Of a stretch of DNA of 64,000 bases, positions 46,045-54,368 are shown piece after piece. Each line of letters begins with the position of its first letter. Position 1 is the stretch's first letter. Position numbers and translations under genes: made by a program. The DNA is from Advenella mimigardefordensis DPN7 (GTDB taxonomy: Bacteria; Pseudomonadota; Gammaproteobacteria; Burkholderiales; Burkholderiaceae_B): NCBI RefSeq assembly GCF_000521505.1, contig NZ_CP003915.1:1-64000 (forward strand), read 5' to 3'. The notes below the pieces were generated by a model. The model did not search any database, was not told the DNA's origin, and saw only the letters and a program-made list of their open reading frames with translations.

Positions 46045-46115
46045 TCACTGAATCACTGGACAGCATTGTCCCTGAGTTGCGCCACCGCGACGAGCAGCAT
46101 TAATACCGGGTTTTT

Positions 46116-46967
46116 CTACGGTTCAATCCCAAAGAGCGTCGCCGCGTTGTTGTACAGCACATCTTCAATCACTGACTCCTTCAAGCCCAGCTTGGCGACG
46201 TCGTCGATACTTTGCCCGATGGGGCGAAAGGGATATGACGATCCGAATAACAACTGGCCGGACATAAAGCTGTTGGCCGCCTGAATATAAACATCGCTGC
46301 CTGCCTGAAAGAGATACATATCCGGCACCAGTTTGATATTTTCATAGCGAAAGGCCAGCCCGATTGCCTGATGTACATTGGGCCAGTAGCCATGGTAAAT
46401 AACAATAGGTAATTGCGGAAAGGCCTGGGCGACTTTGGCTACGGCAGCCGGGTCGTTGAAGCGCGGGTCGGGTGTTGTTGGCCCACTCATCAGAAATATC
46501 GGTACCTGCAATTGGCCGGCCAGTTCATAGATTGGCCAGTAAATGGGGTCATCAGGATGACGGGCCGGTTCGCAGAAGCCCGGCTCCAGATCCAGGCCTG
46601 CCAATCCCAGTTCCCGTATGGCGAAGGTTGCCGCGTCAATGGCACCCTGTTCACCCTGTATGGATGGATCTACTGCGGCAATGCCGATCAGCTCAGGGTG
46701 ATTGCGTACGATCTCATGAATTTTTTCGTTAGGCAGATGCTGGGATGGTGTGTGCCGACCCACCACGACTGCATGCGCCAGGCCTGCGTTGTGCACTTCT
46801 TCCAGAAATCCTTCCTGGGTGAGAGACTGTTCGAAATGGGCATCGTTGCCAATGGTGCCCACCCGGCGATTGAGCCAACGGGCGGTACCATGTTCGGCAG
46901 AGCCAGGCGTAGCGCCGAAAAAATCATGTAAAAAAGCCGGACGGCAGCGCATATCAATGACTTTCAA
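46116..46967 (-). CDS. Amidohydrolase-superfamily protein lacking the HxH motif
   Basis: The 283-residue protein has the COG2159-like barrel (HPELIGIAAVDPSIQGEQGA, LGLAGLDLEPGFCEPARHPD, LPIVIYHGYWPNVHQAIGLA). The N-terminal metal motif DxHxH is replaced by IDMRCRP, and the late Asp region reads GSSYPFRP. At least the usual two-His metal site is absent. It may be a distinct metal-poor subfamily or a non-hydrolase. It converges with the IclR gene and is followed upstream by the NtaA-type monooxygenase gene, only 21 bp away, so it may belong to the sulfur operon. Confidence 0.8.
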   Translation of the reverse strand: MKVIDMRCRPAFLHDFFGATPGSAEHGTARWLNRRVGTIGNDAHFEQSLTQEGFLEEVHNAGLAHAVVVGRHTPSQHLPNEKIHEIVRNHPELIGIAAVDPSIQGEQGAIDAATFAIRELGLAGLDLEPGFCEPARHPDDPIYWPIYELAGQLQVPIFLMSGPTTPDPRFNDPAAVAKVAQAFPQLPIVIYHGYWPNVHQAIGLAFRYENIKLVPDMYLFQAGSDVYIQAANSFMSGQLLFGSSYPFRPIGQSIDDVAKLGLKESVIEDVLYNNAATLFGIEP

Positions 46968-46988
46968 TTCAAATCCTTGGTGATGATT

Positions 46989-48401
46989 TCAGTGTTCTTC
47001 TACGGCAGTGGCAACGTCTGGCGCCGCCTGATCAGTGCCTACCTGCTGCGGATGGCGCCATTGCGCGGCGAAGTGTGAGTCAGACAATCTTGCGCCTCGG
47101 CCAAATAACTTGTGACGCAAGGGGCCTGGTTCATAAGCTGTTTTGTAGCGACCTCTGGCCTGCAATTCCGGGATGACAAGATCGACAAAGTCTTCGTAGG
47201 TTTCGGGTACAACGATACGTGACAGATTGAATCCATCAATATCACCCTCGTCGATCCAGCGCTCCAGCTGGTCGGTCACCTCGCCGGGATCGCCAACAAG
47301 CGTGGGGTAGCGGCTGCCCAGCTTGTGCTGGTTAAGCAAATCGCGCCGCGTCCAGCCCTGCTGGCTGGCGGTCTGAGAGGCAGACTGCATTGCATTGGAT
47401 TGACCGTAGCTGATTGGCTCGTCCAGACCAAAACGCGAAAAATCGATACCGGTGCTTGAGGAAAAATGTGCAACCCCCGCCTGCGGACTGGCGTAGCGCA
47501 GATATTCTTCATACTTTTCACGGGCCTGTTGCTGAGTGTGTCCGACCACAACCGCAATACCGACGAAAATTTTGACATCATCAGGCTGTCTGCCCGCGTT
47601 AACGAAGTCCTGGCGCAATTTGGCGGATGCCGCTCTGGCCGTTGCCGGATCGGCTGCTGCAATGAATACACATTCTGCATGACGGCTGGCAAACTGCCTG
47701 CCACGCCCGGAACTGCCGGCCTGATACAGCACAGGTGTGCGCTGCGGCGATGGCTCCGAACTGTGATAGCCGTGGGCGCGATAGTACGGGCCGTTATGGG
47801 CAATGGCATGGACTTTGTTGGGGTCTGTATAGATGCGACCGTTGCGATCCCTGATAATGGCCTGATCTTCCCAACTGCCTTCCCATAATTTATAACAAAG
47901 CTGCAGAAAGTCATCGGCCCGGTCATAGCGTTTATCGTGCTCGTCCAGCCCATCCCGCCCCATCGCCCGGGCGCCGCTATCCAGATAACCGGTTACCACA
48001 TTCCAGCCCAGACGGCCGCGTGTCAGGTGATCCAGACTGCTGACCTTACGGGCAAAGCTGTACGGTGTCTCGGTGTGGATATTCGCAGTCACGCCAAATC
48101 CCAGATGTTGTGTGACTGCTGCCATCGCTGACACCAGCGTCCAGGGATCGTTTACCGGCAACTGAATGGCTTCTTTCAGGGTCAGGTCCACATTGCCTTC
48201 GAATACGTCGTAGTAGCCAATGATATCTGCAATAAACAACCCGTCAAAGAGCCCGCGTTCCAGCACACTTGCAATATGCGTCCAGTATTCAATTGTGTTA
48301 TACCTGTCCGACTGGTCTCGGGGGTGGGTCCACATGCCATGGTGAATATGGCCGATGCTATTCATATTGAAGGCATTCAACAGTATCTTCTTGCGGGTCA
48401 T
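46989..48401 (-). CDS. FMN-dependent monooxygenase, NtaA/SnaA/DszA family (second)
   Basis: This 470-residue luciferase-like flavin monooxygenase begins MTRKKILLNAFNMNSIGHIH. It has HTETPYSFARKVSSLDHLTR, GRLGWNVVTGYLDSGARAMG, DEHDKRYDRADDFLQLCYKL and the late GDIDGFNLSRIVVPETYEDF. It is encoded in the run with two SfnB-like genes and metIN(Q)-like genes. Release of sulfur from an imported organosulfur compound is the probable job. Its partner flavin reductase is not adjacent. Confidence 0.92.
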   Translation of the reverse strand: MTRKKILLNAFNMNSIGHIHHGMWTHPRDQSDRYNTIEYWTHIASVLERGLFDGLFIADIIGYYDVFEGNVDLTLKEAIQLPVNDPWTLVSAMAAVTQHLGFGVTANIHTETPYSFARKVSSLDHLTRGRLGWNVVTGYLDSGARAMGRDGLDEHDKRYDRADDFLQLCYKLWEGSWEDQAIIRDRNGRIYTDPNKVHAIAHNGPYYRAHGYHSSEPSPQRTPVLYQAGSSGRGRQFASRHAECVFIAAADPATARAASAKLRQDFVNAGRQPDDVKIFVGIAVVVGHTQQQAREKYEEYLRYASPQAGVAHFSSSTGIDFSRFGLDEPISYGQSNAMQSASQTASQQGWTRRDLLNQHKLGSRYPTLVGDPGEVTDQLERWIDEGDIDGFNLSRIVVPETYEDFVDLVIPELQARGRYKTAYEPGPLRHKLFGRGARLSDSHFAAQWRHPQQVGTDQAAPDVATAVEEH

Positions 48402-48441
48402 GGCTTATCTATCCTGTTGGACAACGAACGGGCACGCAGTG

Positions 48442-49719
48442 TCATAGCGCACCATGGCGCGGCGGCAGTTTACCGTTAAGCACATAGTTACCAATCGCGT
48501 GATATTTCCAGCGGACCGGATCGTGCAGGGTGTGGGTGCGCACGTTGCGCCAGTACCGGTCCAGGGCGTGTCCGCCCAGCGTTGCCGAGGTGCCGGCCAG
48601 TTCAAAGAGAGTATTGGCAGCAAGCAATCCTGCCGTGGTGCAAAGCGCTTTTGCCTGAGCAACCGCGACCGAGGCAGCCGCGACCGAGGCTTCGTTGGTG
48701 TCCTGTCTGGCGCTATCAACCGCTTGCGCGGCGCGATTCAGTAATGCCTGTGCTGCTCGCAGCCGTACATGGACATTGCCGATTTCCTTGAGCGTTAGCG
48801 GATCATCTGCAGCGCGTGATACGCCCGAATCAATCCACGGCCGGGAATGATTGCGGATATACGGCAACATGGCGTTGAACGCGCCCTGGCCTATGCCCAG
48901 ATCAATGGCGGCGTGGAGCAGCTGGGCGTGCGGGCCAATGGTTGAGGGCTGATCAAAATGCAGTTGAAAGGGCACAATCCATTCCGGTTGCACCTGGACG
49001 TGATCAAAGGCGACCGAACCGCTGCCAGTCACGCGCTGGCCGAAGCCGTCCCAGTCATCGGTAATGGTGACGCCGGTCGCATTGGCGGGGATAAACACCA
49101 GATACGTGGTGTCGCTCAATGCCTCCTGCACTGAGACCAGCGTCGGTATCCAGTGGGCGAATAAGGCGCCGGTGCAATAGAACTTGCGTCCCGTCACATA
49201 AATGCCGGAGTCGGTTCTTTCCAGATGAGTGCGGCGTTTGAAATCCTTGTGTCCGATTTCCGCCAGGGCGTTACCAAAGCGCTCACCATCCAGAACGCGA
49301 CGATAGAAATATTGCTTCTGTGATTCCGTACCCGCAATGCGCAGCACCTCCAGGGCATAGAAATGATTCTGGGGAATATGTCCGAGAGAGCCATCTGCGG
49401 CCGAGATGATCGCAAATATGCGTGCGACCGTTGCTGCACGAATACCGGCGCCGCCATATTCTCTGGGTATGCTTGCCGCCCACAATCCGCTCTGACTGAA
49501 CTGATTGACTTCCTCCCAGGGCAGGATACGGTTGCGATCTCGCTGAACGGCATTTTTGGCAAAGGATAGCGCCAGTGCGTCGGCCGTGGCGATGGCATGG
49601 GCATCATCGTCAATACGGTCGGCCCTATGGGAAAATCGTCCTGGAAACGAATCGGTTGCTTCGCGCTCAATGTCCGTGATATCGGTATCCAATACGTCTT
49701 TTAAATTTGCATTTGTCAT
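48442..49719 (-). CDS. SfnB-family acyl-CoA-dehydrogenase-like flavoprotein (copy 1)
   Basis: The 425-residue protein has the acyl-CoA dehydrogenase fold. Segments: GLWAASIPREYGGAGIRAAT, GHIPQNHFYALEVLRIAGTE, SGIYVTGRKFYCTGALFAHW and a C-terminal helix bundle ending YHAIGNYVLNGKLPPR. SfnB and DszC-like members are flavin-dependent sulfur-acquisition oxidoreductases rather than CoA enzymes. A closely related copy lies 27 bp upstream in the same operon. Confidence 0.9.
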   Translation of the reverse strand: MTNANLKDVLDTDITDIEREATDSFPGRFSHRADRIDDDAHAIATADALALSFAKNAVQRDRNRILPWEEVNQFSQSGLWAASIPREYGGAGIRAATVARIFAIISAADGSLGHIPQNHFYALEVLRIAGTESQKQYFYRRVLDGERFGNALAEIGHKDFKRRTHLERTDSGIYVTGRKFYCTGALFAHWIPTLVSVQEALSDTTYLVFIPANATGVTITDDWDGFGQRVTGSGSVAFDHVQVQPEWIVPFQLHFDQPSTIGPHAQLLHAAIDLGIGQGAFNAMLPYIRNHSRPWIDSGVSRAADDPLTLKEIGNVHVRLRAAQALLNRAAQAVDSARQDTNEASVAAASVAVAQAKALCTTAGLLAANTLFELAGTSATLGGHALDRYWRNVRTHTLHDPVRWKYHAIGNYVLNGKLPPRHGAL

Positions 49720-49746
49720 AAATCTTTTGGCTTATGTGGCCTGGTT

Positions 49747-50991
49747 CTAGTTCCACTGATGCCGTCTCGGCAGGGTACCGTTAAGCAGAAAATCTCCCAG
49801 GGAATGGTATTTCCAGCGTACGGGATCGTGCAACGTGTGCACCCGGGCGTTGCGCCAGTGGCGGTCCAGATTATGTTTTTCTCGGGTCGATGCCGAGCCG
49901 GCCAGCGCCAGTAATTGTTCGCTGGCATTGATGGCCGCTTCGCCCGTCAGGATTTTGGCCTGTGCCACGGCAATCGATGCCTGTGCGCTGGACTCGTCGG
50001 TAACAGGCGCTTGCGCGATGTTGTCCAATGCGGCTGCGCTTTCTTCCAGCACAGCAACGGCAGCATCCACTTCAATCTGCAGTTTGCCTGCTTCCTGAAT
50101 AATGTAAGGATCCTCGCTCGCCTGGCTGACACCCGCATCGACCCAGGGTCGACTATGGTCGCGCACGAACGCCAGTCCGTCATGCAAGGCGCTGCGCGCA
50201 ATCCCGGCGTCAATAGCGGCATGGATCAGTTGTGAAACAGGGCCGGCTAAATTAGGTAGCGTTGGTACATCGGTCATGTCGACAATGTCTGCTTCGTCTA
50301 TCGGCACATTCTCAAGGATTACGCTGCCGCTCGCCGTGGTGCGCTGACCGAAGGCATCCCAGTCATCCACAACGGTGACGCCGGGCGCATCGCGCCTGAC
50401 CCACACCTGTACTGCGTTGCCCGATTCGTGCAAGGCACGCAATGGTATCCAGTGAGCGAAGAGGGCACCGGTGGAATAAAAGCGGGTACCGTTCAGTCGT
50501 AGCCCTTCTTCGGTGCGTACGATATGCGTGGTGGGCTGTGTAATGAGACCTGCTCTGGTCTTGCGCTCGGGACCGGCATTGCCGATTCGGTGGCCGTTCA
50601 GTACATCAGCAAACCAGCGGGCCTGCTGTTGTGGCGTGCCGGTTTCCCGGAGCAGTTGCAGAACGGCAAAGTGGTTCTGCGGAATTTGTCCCAGCGAGGG
50701 ATCCGCTTCACTGATAATGGCAAAGACCCTGGCAAGCGTAAGATAGGAGACATCGGCACCGCCAAAGCGCGCCGGCACGGTGATGCCGCCCAGGCCGCTG
50801 GCCGTAAACGCCTCTATTTCCTGCCACGGCAGGATACGCTCCCGATCCCGTTCTGCGGCGCTGGCTGCATAGTTCTGCGCCAGCTCCTGCGCTGTCTGAA
50901 TTGCATCCTGATCATTGCGGATCAGGGCTGGTTGGGTCGCGGGAAGCGGACAGTGCTGCTCCGTTGTTGTATCTGTATGATCGTTACCCAT
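49747..50991 (-). CDS. SfnB-family acyl-CoA-dehydrogenase-like flavoprotein (copy 2)
   Basis: The 414-residue paralogue of copy 1 shares the same layout: ASGLGGITVPARFGGADVSY, LGQIPQNHFAVLQLLRETGT, LRLNGTRFYSTGALFAHWIP, HDPVRWKYHSLGDFLLNGTL. It lies 9 bp downstream of the MetI-like gene on the same strand. The two copies are too different to be a recent duplication and probably act on different sulfur substrates or successive steps. Confidence 0.9.
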   Translation of the reverse strand: MGNDHTDTTTEQHCPLPATQPALIRNDQDAIQTAQELAQNYAASAAERDRERILPWQEIEAFTASGLGGITVPARFGGADVSYLTLARVFAIISEADPSLGQIPQNHFAVLQLLRETGTPQQQARWFADVLNGHRIGNAGPERKTRAGLITQPTTHIVRTEEGLRLNGTRFYSTGALFAHWIPLRALHESGNAVQVWVRRDAPGVTVVDDWDAFGQRTTASGSVILENVPIDEADIVDMTDVPTLPNLAGPVSQLIHAAIDAGIARSALHDGLAFVRDHSRPWVDAGVSQASEDPYIIQEAGKLQIEVDAAVAVLEESAAALDNIAQAPVTDESSAQASIAVAQAKILTGEAAINASEQLLALAGSASTREKHNLDRHWRNARVHTLHDPVRWKYHSLGDFLLNGTLPRRHQWN

Positions 50992-51000
50992 AGCCTGTCC

Positions 51001-51651
51001 TTAGCGGTTTTTGAGCCAGCGAATGTAGAGATCACCACTGCGCTGTACAACGGTAACCAGTACGATAAGAATGGCAATCACAATCAGCATTACCTGCGTG
51101 TCAAAGCGCTGGTAACCATACCGTATGGCGAGATCACCCAGCCCGCCTGCTCCTACCGCGCCGGCCATGGCCGAGGCGCTGATGAGTGTTACCAGCGTGA
51201 TGGTGACACCGCCGATGATCCCGGGCAGTGCTTCCGGCAGCAGGACATGGCGCACGATATCCCATTTTCTGCAGCCCATGGCCTGGGCCGCTTCGATCAG
51301 GCCGGGATCCACCTCACGCAGGCTCACTTCGGCGATACGGGCAAAGAACGGCGTGGCGCTGATGGCCAGCGGCACAATGGCCGCCCATACGCCAATAGAG
51401 GTGCCGGCAACGACGCGCGTAAAGGGAATGAGCGCGACCATCAGAACGATAAATGGTGTGGCGCGAAATCCATTGATTACGCTTCCCAGTATCTGGTTGA
51501 TACGCGGGGATTGCAGGAATCCACCAGGCGAGGTAATGATCAGCAGCACCGCCAATGGAATGCCGACAAGAAAAGCGATGGCGCCCGACACGCCGACCAT
51601 GATCAGGGTATCGGCAAAAGCCTGCCAGTAGCGATCAACCGAGAGGGACAT
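51001..51651 (-). CDS. ABC transporter permease, MetI type
   Basis: The 216-residue permease has the length of E. coli MetI (217). It shows the coupling motif [20 protein letters not shown] and five or so TM helices. ATG 51651 has GGAG 10 nt upstream. The longer frame to 51678 overlaps the end of the ATPase gene more deeply. It works with the MetN-like ATPase and MetQ-like receptor of the same operon. In this context the cargo may be a methionine-related or other organosulfur compound. Confidence 0.92.
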   Translation of the reverse strand: MSLSVDRYWQAFADTLIMVGVSGAIAFLVGIPLAVLLIITSPGGFLQSPRINQILGSVINGFRATPFIVLMVALIPFTRVVAGTSIGVWAAIVPLAISATPFFARIAEVSLREVDPGLIEAAQAMGCRKWDIVRHVLLPEALPGIIGGVTITLVTLISASAMAGAVGAGGLGDLAIRYGYQRFDTQVMLIVIAILIVLVTVVQRSGDLYIRWLKNR

Positions 51652-52816
51652 AACCGATGGTCTCCACATGATGTGCAATGACAGGTTGCTCTATGCTGGC
51701 GCTCGCGGTCGAGATGACCGTTGCATGGCCGGGAATGGCGATGAGCAGGCGGCCCTGGGCGTGGCCCTGAATTCGGTCTACACCGCCATGCACCAGCCGA
51801 ACCCGCGTATTGAGAACCCGTCCGATCAAAGACAGGTCTGGTTCCAGCCCGCCGCGACCGTTGTAGGTCAGCTGCAGAATCTGCTCGTAATCACCTGCTG
51901 CCGGTGGCGTGGCTTGCAGGCGCGTTCTGATATCGTCGGGAAGCTGATGCTGTAACGGTGCCAGCAACGCCTGGGTTGCTTCGTGAGCGGGGGCGCCGAA
52001 CAGATTCCAGACTGGACCCGATTCGGCGATCCTGCCTTTTTCCAGAACCAGAACCTGATCACATATTTCCCGGATCACGCTCATTTCATGTGTGATAAGC
52101 ACAATGGTGATGCCCAGACGTTTATTGATATCCTTCAGAAGCTGCAGGATACCCCGCGTGGTCTCAGGGTCCAGCGCCGACGTTGCTTCATCACAGAGCA
52201 GGATTTCCGGATGATGCACCAGTGCGCGGGCAATGCCGACACGCTGCTTTTGCCCGCCCGAGAGGCGTTGTGGAAAGGTATTGTGTTTGTCGTAAAGGCC
52301 CACCAGTTCAAGTAACTGCGTCACACGATGTTTGATTTCCGGCCTGGGCACGCCGGCCACCTGCAGCGGCAAGGCAATATTGTCCCAGACGGATTTGGCC
52401 GATAGCAGATTGAAATGCTGGAAGATCATCCCGATACGTCTGCGCAGGTGGACCAGCTCTGTCTCATCAAGCGTAGCGATGTCAACGCCATCCACTTTCA
52501 CATGGCCGCTGCTGGGCGATTCAAGACGGTTGATCGTGCGCAGCAGACTGGATTTGCCGGCGCCAGAGCGACCAATAATGCCAAAAATGCTGGCAGCAGG
52601 AATATGCAGGGAAATGTCCTGCAGGGCATGCACGACGCCGCCAGAAGCATGATACGTCTTGCTCACCTTGTCAAACGTTACTGTGCCGCCCGTAGTTTGA
52701 GCGGCCGCAGCGTTTCCGGCATCGGTCTCATCAGGTACGGGCAGCGTCTGTGGCACCGAACTGTCCTGGATATCCAGGCGGAAACGGTTGTTGCTCAATG
52801 CTGTCGTGTAAGTCAT
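51635..52816 (-). CDS. ABC transporter ATPase, MetN type, with N-terminal extension
   Basis: The 393-residue ATPase has Walker [10 protein letters not shown], signature LSGGQKQR, Walker [16 protein letters not shown] and a C-terminal NIL/ACT-like sensor domain ([20 protein letters not shown]). That domain in MetN binds methionine and inhibits transport. About 45 residues, rich in Ala/Thr/Asp, precede the usual start of the ABC domain ([11 protein letters not shown]), and no internal Met replaces them. It overlaps the MetI-like gene by 17 bp. Confidence 0.92.
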   Translation of the reverse strand: MTYTTALSNNRFRLDIQDSSVPQTLPVPDETDAGNAAAAQTTGGTVTFDKVSKTYHASGGVVHALQDISLHIPAASIFGIIGRSGAGKSSLLRTINRLESPSSGHVKVDGVDIATLDETELVHLRRRIGMIFQHFNLLSAKSVWDNIALPLQVAGVPRPEIKHRVTQLLELVGLYDKHNTFPQRLSGGQKQRVGIARALVHHPEILLCDEATSALDPETTRGILQLLKDINKRLGITIVLITHEMSVIREICDQVLVLEKGRIAESGPVWNLFGAPAHEATQALLAPLQHQLPDDIRTRLQATPPAAGDYEQILQLTYNGRGGLEPDLSLIGRVLNTRVRLVHGGVDRIQGHAQGRLLIAIPGHATVISTASASIEQPVIAHHVETIGYVPLG

Positions 52817-52831
52817 TGCATAGCCGTTGGT

Positions 52832-53641
52832 TTATTTTTTCCATGCAAGCGCGTAAAGCCTGTCATCATTGGAAAATGCGCGGTGAATGTCTTTGCTTAC
52901 CGCCGCCGATGAGTGATAGATTTCAATGAATTTTTTCAGATCGGGATTGTTCGCATGATCTTTACGCGTCACGAAACGAATAGCAAACTGGGCATCTTCT
53001 ATCCCCGAGTAGATCAGTCCACTGGACGGGTCAAACGCTTTTGCTGCAACAATAAAATGAGGGTAGCCGAGAGCAAGATCTACATCGCTTGTAATACGCG
53101 CCAGCTGTGGCCCTTCAACCTCTACGAACTGCAGTTTTTTGGGGTTGTCGGTGATGTCATCGAGTGTGCCAAGGAAGCCGACTTCAGGTTTTAACTTGAT
53201 CAGCCCGGATTTTTGCAACAACAGCAGGCCGCGCCCCTGGTTGACCGGGTCGTTGGCGATGGCCACCTTGCCGTTTTCAGGGATATCAGCAATGCTTTTG
53301 TGTTTCAGGGAATACAGACCGATATTGGACAGAATGCCCGTATCAACGGCAACCAGCTCAAAACCCTGTTTTTCATTGGCATTTTTCAGAAACGGCTCGT
53401 GCTGGAAGTAATTCACGTCCAGATCGCCGGAATTGAGTGCAACGTTGGGTGTGGTCCAGTCGGTAAATTCAACTACCTGGACGTCAATGCCTTCTTTTTT
53501 GGCCTCTTGCGCGGCGATGTTGACCGAGTCTGCATAGGCGCCAGGCACGACGCCGATCCGGAGCGTGCCTGCCTGTACAGAGGCGGCGGTGGCAAATAGC
53601 AGGATGGCCGAAGCAAGCGTTGCCTTTACTGTGTTTATCAT
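52832..53641 (-). CDS. MetQ/NlpA-family substrate-binding protein
   Basis: The 269-residue receptor has a signal peptide (MINTVKATLASAILLFATAA) but no clear lipobox Cys, so it may be freely periplasmic unlike E. coli MetQ. Motifs: LRIGVVPGAYADSVNIAAQE, DLDVNYFQHEPFLKNANEKQ, IANDPVNQGRGLLLLQKSGL, NPKKLQFVEVEGPQLARI. ATG 53641 is the start that gives the signal peptide. It is first in the operon metQ-metN-metI-sfnB-sfnB-ntaA (53641 to 46989). Confidence 0.92.
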   Translation of the reverse strand: MINTVKATLASAILLFATAASVQAGTLRIGVVPGAYADSVNIAAQEAKKEGIDVQVVEFTDWTTPNVALNSGDLDVNYFQHEPFLKNANEKQGFELVAVDTGILSNIGLYSLKHKSIADIPENGKVAIANDPVNQGRGLLLLQKSGLIKLKPEVGFLGTLDDITDNPKKLQFVEVEGPQLARITSDVDLALGYPHFIVAAKAFDPSSGLIYSGIEDAQFAIRFVTRKDHANNPDLKKFIEIYHSSAAVSKDIHRAFSNDDRLYALAWKK

Positions 53642-53968
53642 AAGAACCCCGATGAGAAAATAATATGACGTTCGTGATGCACCCCGGTTGCGCACTGAAC
53701 TCGCCATCATTACACCATCGGCTGTTCCTGGATCAAACAATAATTATCGAATTTGTTTATGAGTAAATGCGGTCATTTCCTTGCGGCATACGCTTATGTG
53801 AAGATGCAATAAGGGCGAGCCACACAGGAATAACAACAGCACGCGCGGGTCCAAAATAAGATGCAAACCAAACGACTGTTGCCGCATACACACTTGTGCT
53901 CAGCGTAAAAAATTACATATGTGTTGACAGTGCTTCAATTATTCATTGACAGCTGAAGGCTTTTATCC
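53642..53968. promoter_or_regulatory. Divergent region, sulfur operon / ArsR operon
   Basis: This AT-rich region should hold the metQ-side promoter. On the plus strand TTGACA at 53946-53951, with TAATAT at 53970-53975 (18-bp spacing), makes a plausible sigma-70 promoter for the ArsR gene. That would give a very short or absent leader. A second TTGACA lies at 53924-53929 without a good -10. Confidence 0.5.
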
Positions 53969-53998
53969 TTAATATTTAATCATATGGTTAAATATCAA
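53969..53998. promoter_or_regulatory. 30-bp palindromic operator over the ArsR gene start
   Basis: TTAATATTTAAT (53969-53980) and GTTAAATATCAA (53987-53998) form an inverted repeat matching at 10 of 12 positions. The centre is CATATG, itself a palindrome, which contains the start codon (ATG 53984). It covers the predicted -10. ArsR-type repressors bind such dyads, so autoregulation is likely. Confidence 0.7.
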
Positions 53999-54328
53999 AA
54001 AAACGATCTTGACGCTGTTTTTCATGCTTTGTCCGATCCAACCCGCCGGAAAATTATCGGCATGCTGGCCATTCGTGATCATTGCGTGGGTGAACTGGTG
54101 CCGTCGTTTTCCACATCATTTGTGGCCATATCCAAACACGTTAAGGTACTCGAACGTGTTGGTCTCGTCGCACGCCGCGTAGAAGGACGTAATCACTGGT
54201 GCGCGCTCAACACACGTCCCCTCAACGATGCTTATCACTGGCTTGCTGCTTATGAAACATTCTGGAGCGGGCGTCTGGATGGGCTGGAAAGTACGCTGGA
54301 AGAGATAAAGAAAGAAGACAGCGAATAG
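53984..54328 (+). CDS. ArsR-family transcriptional regulator
   Basis: The 114-residue winged-helix protein has LDAVFHALSDPTRRKIIGML and FSTSFVAISKHVKVLERVGL, then VARRVEGRNHW. It lacks the CxC-type metal ligands of arsenic sensors and belongs to the subgroup commonly encoded beside AHSA1/SRPBCC proteins. It heads an operon with a transporter and an AHSA1 fusion gene. Its own start codon lies inside a palindromic operator. Confidence 0.93.
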   Translation: MVKYQKNDLDAVFHALSDPTRRKIIGMLAIRDHCVGELVPSFSTSFVAISKHVKVLERVGLVARRVEGRNHWCALNTRPLNDAYHWLAAYETFWSGRLDGLESTLEEIKKEDSE

Positions 54329-54368
54329 CCGTAATCGACTGTTTCCCATAACGCTATGGAGAAGACAA

